Below, in pieces: positions 23,634 through 35,205 of a stretch of DNA of 64,000 bases. This DNA is from Rosa chinensis. Its lineage: Eukaryota; Streptophyta; Magnoliopsida; Rosales; Rosaceae. Numbering within the stretch: the first letter of the stretch is position 1; every line of letters starts with the position of its first letter. The stretch lies in contig NC_037094.1 in assembly GCF_002994745.2 (NCBI RefSeq), positions 20,375,001 through 20,439,000 of the forward strand, written 5' to 3'. A program made the translations under genes and the position numbers. The notes beneath the pieces were generated by a model. That model was not told where the DNA came from, did no database searches, and worked only from the letters and a program-made list of their open reading frames with translations.

Positions 23634-23922
23634 GTGATAATATTACATGCTGAGGTTTTTTACGCTCACTATGTTGGCCAAACTTATTGGTATTGGTTAA
23701 GTTGCAGAAGATAGTTGGTTGATTCATTAATTTATCAGAAAAAGATTAGTCGGTGACCCTTTACATTTAGTATTTGATTCATCTAATTTTAATACAAGGA
23801 ATAATGCCAAATACTATAGTAAATGCAGGTATTTAATCTATATATAACAAAACAGAAACTCAGAAAGGACACCTGCCATAGAAAATCCAAATGCTATACT
23901 GCTAGTCTGCTATACTATACAG

Positions 23923-23923
<1 letters not shown>

Positions 23924-23966
<43 letters not shown>
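23924..23966 (+). repeat. (AT)n microsatellite
   Basis: About 21 uninterrupted AT units. Confidence 0.95.
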
Positions 23967-23968
<2 letters not shown>

Positions 23969-24569
23969 TCTTATGAGTCCTATCAGATGTGGATATATGA
24001 TAATATTAGTTAGAAATCGAAATATACAACTGCATCAAGAAGCTAGAATATACGATATTCATCTTTGTTCTCTATTATAGCTGCAGCAAAGAGATGACTG
24101 AATGAATATATTTAATGAGCTAGGCATGCCTAGCCTGTATATGTAAGACACTAGCTAGTAGCTACATACACATATCGAATCTTTTTGGATGAGGGTCCAG
24201 TAATAGTGCATGATTTTGAAGATCCAATGCATCTTCCATCTTACGGACAGTCCATAACTGCAGGATTTGTTAGTCAACTCTATCTGATTACCAGTATACT
24301 TTAATAACAGGACACGGAGGCTAGGGTAGGCAATGCATCGATCTAGTTTCGTTAAGGGACCTCTAATGAATTCTAATAGTCATTTCCATCAAAAACTAGT
24401 AAGCATTGATTTAAAATGATCAAAATTAGGGCTCTAAACGTGGCACGCACGCATGATCCACATGTGGATTAGATTAAACATCTGACAGTTGAATGCAAAT
24501 TATGTAATATATCATTATTGACTGCATTTTTTAACAACGCAAGCGAGTCCAATTATTTTGAGGGCACAT
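23967..24569. other. AT-rich spacer
   Basis: No gene recognised. A 14-base perfect palindrome CTAGGCATGCCTAG lies at 24120-24133. Confidence 0.5.
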
Positions 24570-24574
24570 TTACT

Positions 24575-25035
24575 TGTAAGACTTAATGTGGACTCTCAAT
24601 ATTTTTTAAGTGTTACAATAAGTAAGCTGCATATTTGCAGAACAAACAAATAGACATTCCTAGTGTTCATCGGTTTATGTTGAGTTTCCTATTGATATCA
24701 GTATTGTTTTAAGAGGTTACCTTGCTAATGAGGTATACCTAATTGTATATGGAACTGGAAACAGGTTGGCCTAAATATTGTAAAAGGATTAGGAAACCTT
24801 TATGGGAGGCACCTAATCTTTAAGCCTATATATTGACCTTGATCCCTGCTCTAACAATCACACACAAGCACTCAAGTTCTCTGCCCCATTAGTGAGATTG
24901 CCTTCATCAGATTGTTCAGAGGAGAAGATCAAGCATGTCTTATTCATGTTAGCTTTCTCGCTCATGATTATACATCACATGTGTTCTTGATTTGAGTACG
25001 ATATATAACTGCATATATGTTTCTGTAAATTAACA
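24575..25035 (+). repeat. 5' LTR of copia C
   Basis: 461 bp, TG...CA (ends TTAACA). Confidence 0.95.
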
Positions 25036-25072
25036 ACAATTGGTAACAGAGCCTATGTGCTCCATCAAGAAC

Positions 25073-25076
<4 letters not shown>

Positions 25077-25111
<35 letters not shown>
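25077..25111 (+). repeat. poly(A) run
   Basis: About 35 A residues in the leader of copia C. The length is prone to sequencing or assembly error. Confidence 0.9.
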
Positions 25112-25115
<4 letters not shown>

Positions 25116-26028
25116 GGACACCCTGTTTCTTGTTTTAAGTTTTATTGGGTCTCACTTTATTATTGACACCCAAAGCCCATTTAAACCCTTACTAAAATAT
25201 GCAATAACGATGGCTCTTTGCAAAACCAGTCGTTAATTTTCCCAACAGTTATCCCCAAAATTGATTTCCAGAATTCTAGGGTCCTTCGATAATGATCTTG
25301 ATCATGAGCTTTTCCGCCTAAATTTTCTTTTTGTGATTGGGTTCATGATTGGAGAACTCTACTGTCCTACTAGGTTTTGGATTGTCTTCTTTTCATCAAC
25401 AAGAAACAGGCTTCTTATCCTGCTATGTTTCTGATAAAATTGATAGCTTTTGTGATTTGAGTATTAGTTTATCTTTCATATAATGTTCACTGTATCTTTC
25501 ATATTAACGTTTATCTCCCTATTCAATATTTGATGCATTCTTTGAACATGCTGTAACAAAACCTAAAACACATGAAGCTTTAAAACATTCCTTGATCTAG
25601 TTTAATCATAATCTTTTAACAAACTGTATTGTCAATACCAATCTTTTAAAAAGAATTAAAATTAAACATAAGTAATGGATCAACCACTTGTAATATTGAA
25701 TCTAATTGTCTGTGTCTTTGCTCCCTTAAGGAGGTTTAAACATTCACAACTCTTAGGTTCGATGTTAGCATATAACAGAAAATTAAAATGCATTCGGTGG
25801 TTGTTAGAGATTGCTCTTCTTGCTACTCTAGGTGTTGACATAATCTAATAAACCTATAGTTGTTTTAATGTTCTGGTTATATGATTCAACTTGTGTCTAT
25901 ATGTCCTTTGCCACCCTAGGTAAGGCAGACACCTTATTTTTTTAGGGGCACTTCAGTTCAATGCCTTTTGTTTATATTTATAAAATTTATTACTAAATCT
26001 GGAACCTCTGCATGTTTTTACTACAGCT
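25112..26028 (+). other. untranslated leader of copia C
   Basis: About 0.9 kb of AT-rich sequence without a protein-like frame between the primer site and gag. Confidence 0.6.
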
Positions 26029-26877
26029 ATGAACCTCCCCTTAGGACTACATCAAATTGAAAACCTAAATGGATCAAACTTTAAACAATGGAAGCGAGAT
26101 ATAAAGCTGCATCTAGGAATGATAGATTTTGACCATGTCCTTAAGGAAGATCCACCAGCTGAACCAACACCAACTACCAGTAAAGAAGTGAAAGATAAGT
26201 ACCATCAATGGCACAAACACAACAGATTGACCCTAGTAATCCTGAAGAAATTTATGATAGATGCTGTGAGAGGTGGTATACCTGAGTCTGAGTATGCTAG
26301 GGAATACTTTAAAAACGTAGAAGAAAAATTCAAAGTGTAAGATAAAGCTGAAATTAGAAACTTGATGAATACTCTCATTACCATGAAGTTTGACGGAGTT
26401 GGAAGCATTAGAGAATATATAATGAAGGGTATTGATGTAGCTACAAAACTCAAGGTCCTAAATGTCAATATTTAAGACACCTTCCTGGTACACTTGCTTT
26501 TGAATTCTCTACCTCAACAATGTAGTCAGATGAAGTCAAATTATAATACACAGAAGGAGAGTTGGAGTATAAATGAATTGATTTCAATATGTGTCCAAGA
26601 AGAGGACAAAATTAAGAAAGGAAAAAGCATTGGAGTGAATCTTGTCAGCAAGCCTCAATTTAAAAAGAAATTCAGCTACAGGCTAAACCAATCTGGTACC
26701 TCATCTTCCAAAGTTTCTCAGGGAACTTCTCAAGGATCTAGCAACTTTAAAAATTTTAAGAATGGTTTTGTAAAGTGTTTTTTCTGCCGAAAGCCTAGTC
26801 ATGTCAAAAAGGATTGCAAAGATTTTAAAGACTGGCTCATAAAGAAAGGGATATCTAAGAAAGAGGATACCAAATAA
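26029..26877 (+). pseudogene. copia C gag (two in-frame breaks)
   Basis: Begins MNLPLGLHQIENLNGSNFKQ, continues KEDPPAEPTPTTSKEV, and stops (TAA) at 26338-26340 after EEKFKV. The same frame resumes DKAEIRNLMNTLITMKFDGV and meets a second TAA near 26473 (VLNVNI, stop, DTFLVHLLLNSLPQQ). The remaining 127 codons include the zinc knuckle CFFCRKPSHVKKDC (CX2CX4HX4C) at about 26780-26820. Confidence 0.9.
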
Positions 26878-28393
26878 ACATGAGGCTAGGATTAGCTCGG
26901 GGAATGGCAACAGAGTAGCAGTTAAAGCAATTGGAGTAGTTAGATTAATTTTTCCTAGCATGGTTTTACTTTAGATTTGGATAATGTGTACTACATACCT
27001 TTTATGCAGAGAAATTTAGTTTCAGGATCTCTTTTTGTCAAAACTCATGGCTTTTCTTTTGTTGGTAATAATAAAAGTCTGGATTTCTTCAATTTTTCTG
27101 ATTTTATTGGTAATGCATCTCTTGTTGATGGTTATTGGCATTTAAAATGTAGAAATTCTCTTGAGGTGTTTTTGACAGAGAAAAATATAGGATCTAAACG
27201 ACCTAGACATGATGAAAAGTCAGCTTTTCTTTGGCATAAAAGGCTGGGGCCTATTTCTAAAGAAAGGTTAAAAATACTTGTGAGAGACAACATCCTCTCT
27301 TCATTGTATTTCACTGATTTTGATATTTGCATTGAGTGTCTTAAGGGTAAAACAACTAAGTCTAGGAAATTGGGGTATGTTAGAAGCCAAGAACTATTAG
27401 AATTAATTCACACTGACATTTGTGGTCCTTTTCCTCATCAAACTCTTTGTAGAAATCAGTATTTTATTAACTTTATTGATGATTTTTCAAGGTTTTGCCA
27501 TGTATTTCTTATTTCTGAAAAATCACAGACTTTAGAAGTCTTTAAAATATTTAAGTGATGCAGAAAAACAGTTAAATAAAGTGATTAAAGTTGTTAGATA
27601 TGAAAGCTTGCAGGTCTAAGCTTGAAGACGAAGCAAAATAGAGAGAAAAGAGAGGAAGCTCTCTAACTGTATTGAACATCAAATCGAGAAGTTTTAGTAC
27701 AAAGTTTATATAGTAGCTAGATACTGAAAGAGATAACAAACACGTGTTAGCTCACAACACAACATGAGCTAATTACTAACAGAAAGTTTAATTAGCTAAA
27801 ACTGACAATTAACCCTAATTAGCTGAAATACAACTAATTAGTCAAGCTGTCAAACTATAGCTATATGGTTAACAAGATCAGATAGGAGAGGTGAGTATTA
27901 TGGTAGGCATACAGAAGCAGGACATCATATAGGACCTTTTGCTCTTTATCTTCAAGAATGTGGTATTCAAGCTCAGTACACCACTCCAGGGACACCAAAA
28001 CAGAATGGAGTTGCAGAGAGAAGGAACAAAACGTTGATCAATATGGTTAGAAGTATGATTAGTAGGTCAGGACTTCCAAGATTCTTGTGGGGGAAAGCAT
28101 TGAGAACTGCTAACTATATTTGCAACAGAACACCTAGTAAGTCAGTCAATAACAGTACACCTTTTGGGCTATGGTTCGGCAGAAAGTCAAGTTTAAATCA
28201 TTTTCATGTGTGGGGATGTAAGGCAAAGGCAAGAATTTATAATCCTAAGGCCGGAAAGCTTGATCCTAGAACCTCGAGTGTTTTCTTTGTAGGATACTTA
28301 ACTAAATCTAAGGGATATAGATTTTACAGTCCACATCATCATACAAGAACTCTGGAGACTAATAGAGCTATTTTTTTTGGGAGAGATGAATGA
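26878..28393 (+). pseudogene. copia C protease remnant and integrase, split by a solo LTR
   Basis: The protease catalytic motif (DSGA type) is missing. About 40 codons after the knuckle the sequence already reads SGNGNRVAVKAIGVVRLIF, a part normally downstream of it. Integrase follows: FLWHKRLGPISKERLKIL, then CIECLKGKTTKSRK for the HHCC finger. First catalytic Asp is in ELIHTDICGPFPHQ, second in RSDRRGEYYG just after the solo LTR, Glu in QNGVAERRNKT. The C-terminal part (28034-28393) reads WGKALRTANYICNRTPSKSV and FVGYLTKSKGYRFYSP. Confidence 0.88.
27601..27874 (-). mobile_element. 274-bp solo LTR inside the copia C integrase
   Basis: Begins TGAAAGCTTG and ends GTTAACA, flanked by AGATA (27596-27600) and AGATC (27875-27879), a target duplication with one mismatch. 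Removing it with one flank restores the integrase frame exactly (VVRSDRRGEY). The minus strand has a TATA box CTATATAAAC (about 27705-27715), so the LTR is probably in minus orientation. It is not the LTR of copia C. Confidence 0.85.
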
Positions 28394-29680
28394 TGCTGAC
28401 AATGTTATTATGGATGAGTTGGACTTAGAAGCTGCAAGAAATACAGTAAGTGACATTGATGAATGGTTCGTGTATAATGAAGAAGATAATAATGAGTTTG
28501 CTGCATTGAATGAAGAAGTGATGGCAGCTCCAAATTTGGACAATGTTGTACCACCAGTTAATAATATTGCAGAAGTAAATGAGGAGGAAAATCATGTGCA
28601 GCAGCAGTTAGAAGATGACCAGATTAATATTCCAGTACCACCACCACCACAACACCAGGAACCAGTGGTAGAGTGGAGGAGATCTCAAAGAGTTAGGGGG
28701 TCTGCCATACCAGATGACTATGTAACAATTTTTCTCACTGAAGCAGACTTTGATATAGGTGAAGAAGATGACCCCAGATCATATGCTCAGGCTATGGAGT
28801 CACCACAAAAAGGTAAATGGTTGGAGGCAATAGAATCTGAACTAAAATCAATGGATATTAATGGAGCCTAGGATCTAGTAGATAAACCAGAAGGATTTAG
28901 GCCTATTGGATGCAAATGGGTATTTAAACTAAAAGGGATGCGTATGGCAATGTTGAGAGATTCAAAGCCAAACTTGTTGCAAAAGGATTCACTCAAAAGG
29001 AAGGTGTAGACTACACTGAAACATTTTCTCCCGTGTCCACCAAAGATGCATTTAGAATAATGATGGCTTTAGTTGCTCATTATGATCTTGAGCTTCATCA
29101 GATGGATGTAAAAACGACATTTTTAAATGCTGATTTGAGTGAAGAAATATATATGGCGCAGCCTGATGGTTTTGTGGCAAAAGGCAATGAAGATAAGGTA
29201 TACAGATTAAGAAAATCAATCTATGGTTTAAAACAGGCTTCCAGGCAATGGTATATTAAATTTGATTCAATGATTACTTCATATGGTTTTGCTGAAAACA
29301 GACTAGATGAGTGTATATACATGAAGGTCAGTGGGAGCAAATTTATTTTTCTGGGTTTATATGAGGATGATATCTTATTAGCTAGCAGTGATGTAGGCTT
29401 GTTGAAAGATACTAAGAATTTTCTGATGAAGCACTTTGATATGAAAGATATGGGAGAAGCAGCTTTTGTTCTTGGTATTGAAATAAAGAGAGATAGAAGT
29501 AGAAAGTTGTTGCGATTATCTCAGGAGAATTATATAGATAGAGTTCTCAAACGGTTTTCTATGGAAACCTGCAAAGCTGGTGACTCACCTATGTCTAAAG
29601 GAGACAGATTAATGCAGGTCAGTGCCCCAGAAATGCAATTGAGAGAAAAGAGATGGATAAGAGGCCATATGCTAGATTAG
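28377..29680 (+). pseudogene. copia C linker and reverse transcriptase (broken)
   Basis: An acidic linker (about 28380-28660) leads to WRRSQRVRGSAIPDDYV and the RT. A TAG replaces a Trp codon at 28869-28871. A one-base loss near 28930 shifts the frame around the GCKWVFK motif. From 29033 the frame is open: LELHQMDVKTTFLNADLSEE, LRKSIYGLKQASRQWYIKFD, then YEDD at 29360-29371. Val to Glu in this catalytic box is expected to impair activity. Confidence 0.88.
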
Positions 29681-30354
29681 TGGGCAGTTTAATATATGCG
29701 CAGGTCTGTACTAGGCATGATATAGCTTTTGCAGTTGGAGTTCTATCTAGATATCAGTCTAATCCAGGTAATGATCACTGGACTGCTGGCAAAAAGATTA
29801 TCAAGTATTTGCAAATAACTAAAGGATACATGCTGGTTTATAAAAATCTTGATACCAAACTGGAGGTAGTTGGATACAGTGATGCAGACTATAAGGGTTG
29901 TGTGGATGATCTTAAATCAACCTCTGGACACATTTTTATGTTGGCTGGAGGGGCAATATCTTGGAGAAGTGTGAAACAGTCTCTAACTGCTACTTCCACT
30001 ATGCAAGCTGAGTATGTTGCTATTCACGAGGCTACAGGGCAAGCACTTTGGCTCAGAAACTTTGTTACAGAAGTTGGAGTAGTTGATTCTATTGAGAGAC
30101 CTATAAAGTTATACTGCGATAATGCAGCTGCAGTATTCTTTGCTAAGAATAATAAAAGATCCACAGCTTCCAAGAATATTGATGTCAAGTACTTTGCCAT
30201 TAGAGAAAGCATAAGAGATGATGAGATTGAAATCATTAAGATTGGCACTCAAGATCAATTAGCCGATCTACTAACAAAACCCTTAGCAGTTAGTTCTTTT
30301 CAGAATCATGTTAAAAATATGGGGATCTTATCAAGTTTTGATGGTTTGGATTAG
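29653..30354 (+). pseudogene. copia C RNase H (open frame)
   Basis: 233 open codons: YARLVGSLIYAQVCTRHDIA, VGYSDADYKGCVDDLKSTSG, AISWRSVKQSLTATSTMQAE and LADLLTKPLAVSSFQNHVKN. This is a complete copia RNase H with the expected acidic residues, but it overlaps the end of the RT frame in another phase, so it is not joined to it. Stop at 30352-30354. Confidence 0.88.
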
Positions 30355-30929
30355 TGGGAGAGTTCAAAATTCTAAAATCTTTTAAGTTTTCATTGTTGTA
30401 GACGTCATTTAAGATTAATATCTATTGCTTTTAGGGCTCCAGATTGTAGTATTATGATTATTCAAATTTCTGACTAAAGGAGTATTATTGAATAGGTTTC
30501 TGCATTTTTCATCTTATTCAGGTAAAACTGTACGTTATTTCAGTTCATTAGCTTTAATTGCAGATTTTTCAATATATACTTGATGAAATTTTTTGTGAGC
30601 TTTGTGAAAGCTTTGAAGTTACAGATTCCTTAAGTAATGAGAATCTCTGAAGATTGGATCAGTTTACTTGCATTACATTCTGTGAGTAAAAGTTTGATAT
30701 ACATTAATGCTGCTCCTGTGTTCTGTGAAATATTACATTGTGATTGCTGGGTGTTAATGCTTGGCTAAGCATTAGGTTTCCTGTGGTTCAATATAATGGA
30801 TTATAGAATGACTGAGTGTTGGAATGAATTTGATGATGCTGAGTATGTCTTTGTGCACACTTCATTTTTGCTATATCTGATGCAGCAACTTTTCTTATTG
30901 TATGAACATTGATAGTCCAAGTGGGAGAT
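30355..30929 (+). other. 3' untranslated region of copia C
   Basis: About 570 non-coding bases ending in the polypurine tract. Confidence 0.7.
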
Positions 30930-31389
30930 TGTAAGACTTAATGTGGACTCTCAATATTCTTTAAGTGTTACAATAACTAAGCTGCATATTTGTAGAACAA
31001 GCAAATAGACATTCCTAGTGTTCATCGGTTCATGTTGAGTTTCCTATTGATATCAGTATTGTTTTAAGAGGTTATCTTGCTAATGAGGTATACCTAATTG
31101 TATATGGAACTGAAAACAGGTTGGCCTAAATGTAAAAGGATTAGGAAACCTTTATGGGACGCACCTAATATTTAAGCCTATATATATTGACCTTGATCCC
31201 TGCTCTAACAATCACACACAAGCACTCAAGTTCTCTGCCCCATTAGTGAGATTGCCTTCATCAGATTGTTCAGAGGAGAAGATCAAGCATGTCTTATTCA
31301 GGTTAGCTTTCTTGCTCATGATTATGCATCACATGTGTTCTTGATTTGAGTACGATATATAACTGTATATATGTTTCTGTAAATTAGCA
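30930..31389 (+). repeat. 3' LTR of copia C
   Basis: 460 bp; ends TTAGCA where the partner ends TTAACA. Confidence 0.95.
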
Positions 31390-31615
31390 TTACTTACTTG
31401 GAACGGGAATGGAAGTGGAGGAAATAGTTACGGAGTAAAACTATATACGCTTTTACTAACACATAAAGAAATCAGAATGATTTTAGGGTAAAAGTATTCA
31501 TGAGTGTAGGTCTCATCTCCCATTCCAGTTGTATTCGATTCATGATTTTTTTCCATTCCAAGTAAGTAAATGTGTCATGATTAATGTTGTGTCTTATTTT
31601 TGGCTATGTTTGTGA

Positions 31616-32373
31616 ATTTTTTTTTTGAGGAATAGATAATTTCATTACTTAACCATGGCCATAAAGCACATACATCATATGCTGTCTTACACCAAATAAA
31701 ACCTAGATGGCACAAGCTGCCAACCAAATGACAAGTTATTGTAAACAAAATGAGCACAATTATTAGACCTTGCCATATGAACACAAATCCACACTACCTA
31801 AATCCTTGCCAAAGCAACTCTAATCGCCTAGAGACCTCAATTGGTGTACAACTAGAGAAGCAAAACATAGCAAATGACCAAAATCCAAATGCTAGGTAAT
31901 GAGAACAGAAAGTTTAAAGCTTCCATTTGCCCTTATTTTTATGGCTAACCTCCTGAACAACAGCAACAGTAGGATAAGGGAGACGCAATGGAGCCACACC
32001 CACCTTATTTTGTGAGCGAGGATTCTTGTTCTTGCTCCCAAGTGGTCTTCCCACCATCCAAGGGCGGTGAAAGTGAGCTTTGAATGTCGTAAGATCAACC
32101 AGCTTGTGGGTTGGAGGATTTCCAATCAGGAAAGATTGGGAGGACCTGCGGACAAGACCACTACCAATTAATCTTCCCTAGGTCAGGAGTGCTGCCTCCT
32201 TCAGCGAGTGTAAGGGAAGCAGTGAAGCTTGCGCTGACAGCATCAATGGAGGCCATTGGGTGGAAAGAAGTCGAGAAGACAGTGATAGAAGGAAGCAAGG
32301 AGGTGGAGGCTAGGGCGCAGTTGAGAAGCTAGGTTGAGAGAAAAACTCTCCTAGGGTTTTATTTTTTTTATTG
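31616..32373 (-). mobile_element. second internally deleted LINE
   Basis: 758 bp. On the minus strand it begins near 32360 with AAAACCCTAGGAGAG and ends in an A-tail at 31616-31626 preceded by GTAATGAAATTATCTATTCC. Target duplication of 17 bp with one mismatch: TTTGGCTATGTTTGTGA (31599-31615) and TTTGGCTATGTCTGTGA (32374-32390). An ORF1-like piece is readable on the minus strand: MASIDAVSASFTASLTLAEG at about 32252, then, after a frameshift, a stretch resembling DUF4283-type gag (HKLVDLTTFKAHF). There is no endonuclease or reverse transcriptase. Confidence 0.8.
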
Positions 32374-32390
32374 TTTGGCTATGTCTGTGA

Positions 32391-33545
32391 CTAATTTTCT
32401 AAAACAGTTTCTATTATAAAATATTTTTATTAAAGTGGTTTTGTTAGAAGCACATTGCTTTTTTTTTTAAAATCCTTTTTAAAATTATTATACATAATTC
32501 GTTTCAGAATCACATGTCTTTTAAAAAAAAATAAAAATTAATCCAATTAAGGCATTTCATTCAAATGGATGAAAAACTTACAAGCCGAAATAAACAATAC
32601 AGAACAGAAGCCACTGGTGGGCGACCTGAGACTATCTTCCTAAGTACGAGCGGATGAAATAGGAGCTACACACATCCAATACACCATGAGGCTGGAAAAA
32701 TAGTTTTTTTGATAGCATTTGGTAAAAAAGAGAAGTTTATTTTTGAGTAATATAACCATTTTTTTCTTTTCTTTTCAGAATCACATGTCAAATGCTTCTT
32801 AAAAGGGTGATTCTAGTCGGACCTCCACATTTGCTATGTAGACCTCCTTAATTTTTTTAAAATTTATTTTTCCTATTATGCCCCTTTAAAAAATTGAGGC
32901 CACACTCTTCCATATTCTCCTCCCTCCCTATCTCTCTGTTTCTCTTTCATTATTTGTTTCTCAGTTTCTCTTCTTTCTTTCCCCACTGCTGGATATCAAT
33001 CACCCTACCCCAAAGCGAATTAACAATAGTCACAGTGAGGGTTTGGGGTCATTGGCCTGTGCCATGGCTGATCAAGTATTTGAAAAATATTCTCAGACTC
33101 TTATCAATATTCTTATAATGGATCTCCCTATAAAATCTTTGGTATAATTAGGAAATCAACCTTGTATCAGGTCATGGTGCTAGATAATCAAGTTGTAATT
33201 CATAATACTAAAACAAATAATAAGAAATGGTTATGGCATATAAAAGTAAACTCACATCAAGAAGTTGAAGAGTCTTTATTCAATTGTCATGATCGACTGA
33301 TATCCCAATTTCAATTAAAAGAAGTGAAGTTGTAGATAACAATTATGAAACAAACTAGGAAATATAGGGAGGATAAGATAGAAGACAAAGACCTGTGCAA
33401 CGGTTCCAGTTCTAGAGGGGTAAAGTAGGAAATAAAATTGTTCAAAAATTAAAGGAGGTCTATATAGCCAATACGGAGATATGAATAGAACCACTATTCT
33501 TAAAAGTCTATTAAAAAAAGAGGAAAATAAGCAAGAAAAAAAAAG
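32391..33545. other. AT-rich spacer with no recognised gene
   Basis: TTTCATTCAAATGGATG at about 32558 resembles a LINE 3' end but lacks an adjacent T-run. Nothing else recognised. Confidence 0.5.
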
Positions 33546-33640
33546 AGAGTTAATTACATATAAGTGCATCTTTAAATGTTTTTTTAGCCATAAGGCCACC
33601 AACTAGTTTTTTCCCTCATAAGGCCACTAGATTTAAAATA
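33546..33640 (+). repeat. left terminal inverted repeat of MULE-like element
   Basis: Pairs with 36985-37078, roughly two thirds identical with a perfect 14-base core GCCATAAGGCCACC. Confidence 0.72.
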
Positions 33641-33820
33641 GTGTTATACTTTGGATATAAAACCAACATATTCACATAAATGCCACTAGAGTAAAAAGTC
33701 AACAATCATTATTTCTCTCCTCTTCGGCAAGGTCTCCGGTCAACTCCAGCGGGTCTTCGACCGACCTCCGGCTAACTCCGGCAGGTCTCCGGCCAACTTC
33801 CGGCGAGGTCTCTGGCGACC

Positions 33821-35205
33821 ACAAAAGCTACTGTCACTATCATGAAAAGCTACTGTCACTAGAGCTATTCAGGTGAGATTTTCGGCAACTTCTGGCGAGG
33901 TCACAAAAACTACTGTCACCAACAAAAGCTATGCTCCCAAAAACCAAAAGCTGCACTCTCCAAAACCAAAAGCTACTTTCACTAATATCAAAAGCTACTC
34001 TTACTAGCAACAAACGCTACTGTCACCAATACCAGAAAGCTACTCTCACCATCACCAAAAGTTACTCTCATCAATGCCAAAAGTCATAACCAAGCAGAAC
34101 AAATATTACTATTAAGCATAAGAGAAGCTACTCCCAGAAACTGATAAAGCTATTCTCAGAGACTGACAAAGCTATAGAAATGTAAAGGATACAACAAAAA
34201 TAAAAATGCTACTACAATTGAGAAAAGAAATCATATTCAATGATACAAAAAGTATCCAGGATTCAACAATGATATAACTATATAAAAAGCTACTTCCATA
34301 GTTGTAAAAAGCCACTAATATAGTTGTGAAAATCTATTACAATACTTGTATATAAAGCCACTGTCAATGTTGTAATGCTACTGTCATTTTTCAATAGCAC
34401 GCCCTAATTTCATAGGCATAATTTTGCCACCTTCAGCACGTGACTTCATTTCCACGTTTTTTGGTTAGCCGAATGATCTCTTGGCCAATGGAGACTTCAA
34501 TATCCAAATTCACATGAGTTTCAAAATCTACCACTACAAATGCAAAGGGGAAGAATTCTACAAGAACAAAGATACAACAAAATATTAGTATTTGAAATAA
34601 AAACTAAAAGCAATGTATTGCTGCGCTGCAAACATGACACTTTTGTCAACTTGATAATAAAAAATAAGCAATCTACAAAGCTACTGACATAGGTACAGAA
34701 AGCTACTATAACACACGTACAAAACTACTGGACCAATAATAAAAAGTTACTGGCATAGGTACAGAAAGCTACTATAAAACATTTACAAAACTACTAGACC
34801 AGTAACAAAAAGCTACTGATAAAAACCTACTATACAGAAAACTATTATAACGCATGTACAAAGCTACTAAATCAGTAATAAAAAGCTATTGGACCAATAA
34901 TAAAAAGTTATTGATATAGATACTAATTACACAAAACCAACTTATTATACATGCTGATAGTGTAACACATGCAAGTTCCAAACAAGAAATGAAGAGATAC
35001 GAAATCACATGAAGAAGAAAATTGAATTTCATTCAAAATCATGCTTTTCCAATTCGATAAGCTATTGCCAAAATCACTTGAAATGAATCAAAATGAAAAC
35101 AGAAAAGCTACTGACATCAGATTAAAAATATACTAACATAGGAATAGAAAGCTACTATAATTGTGTTGAAAAGCCACTACAATAGTCATATAAAGCTACC
35201 GACTG
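33821..35205 (+). repeat. degenerate AAAAGCTACT minisatellite
   Basis: More than 30 occurrences of AAAGCTACT or close variants (AAAGCTATT, AAAGCCACT, AAAGTTACT) about 20-30 bases apart, in two blocks (about 33820-34400 and 34670-35205). The text between motifs varies but recurs locally, for example GACATAGGTACAG and GGACCAATAAT. No protein-like frame runs through it. Confidence 0.8.

Larger units (their letters stand above)
24575..31389 (+). mobile_element. Ty1/copia retrotransposon C
   Basis: 6815 bp on the plus strand with LTRs 24575-25035 and 30930-31389 (TGTAAGACTTAATG...), which differ at about 14 sites in 455 bp (3%) plus two small gaps. A perfect 5-bp duplication TTACT flanks it (24570-24574, 31390-31394). 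The primer site TTGGTAACAGAGC (25040-25052) matches initiator-Met tRNA type. The polypurine tract is AAGTGGGAGA before 30930. A run of about 35 A at 25076 sits in the leader. Coding sequence 26029-30354 is broken by stops, a frameshift, loss of the protease motif and a solo LTR. Confidence 0.95.

Noticed and set aside
24120..24133. Palindrome CTAGGCATGCCTAG as an operator or origin
   Set aside because: A single 14-base palindrome in AT-rich spacer DNA without any linked feature; likely chance.
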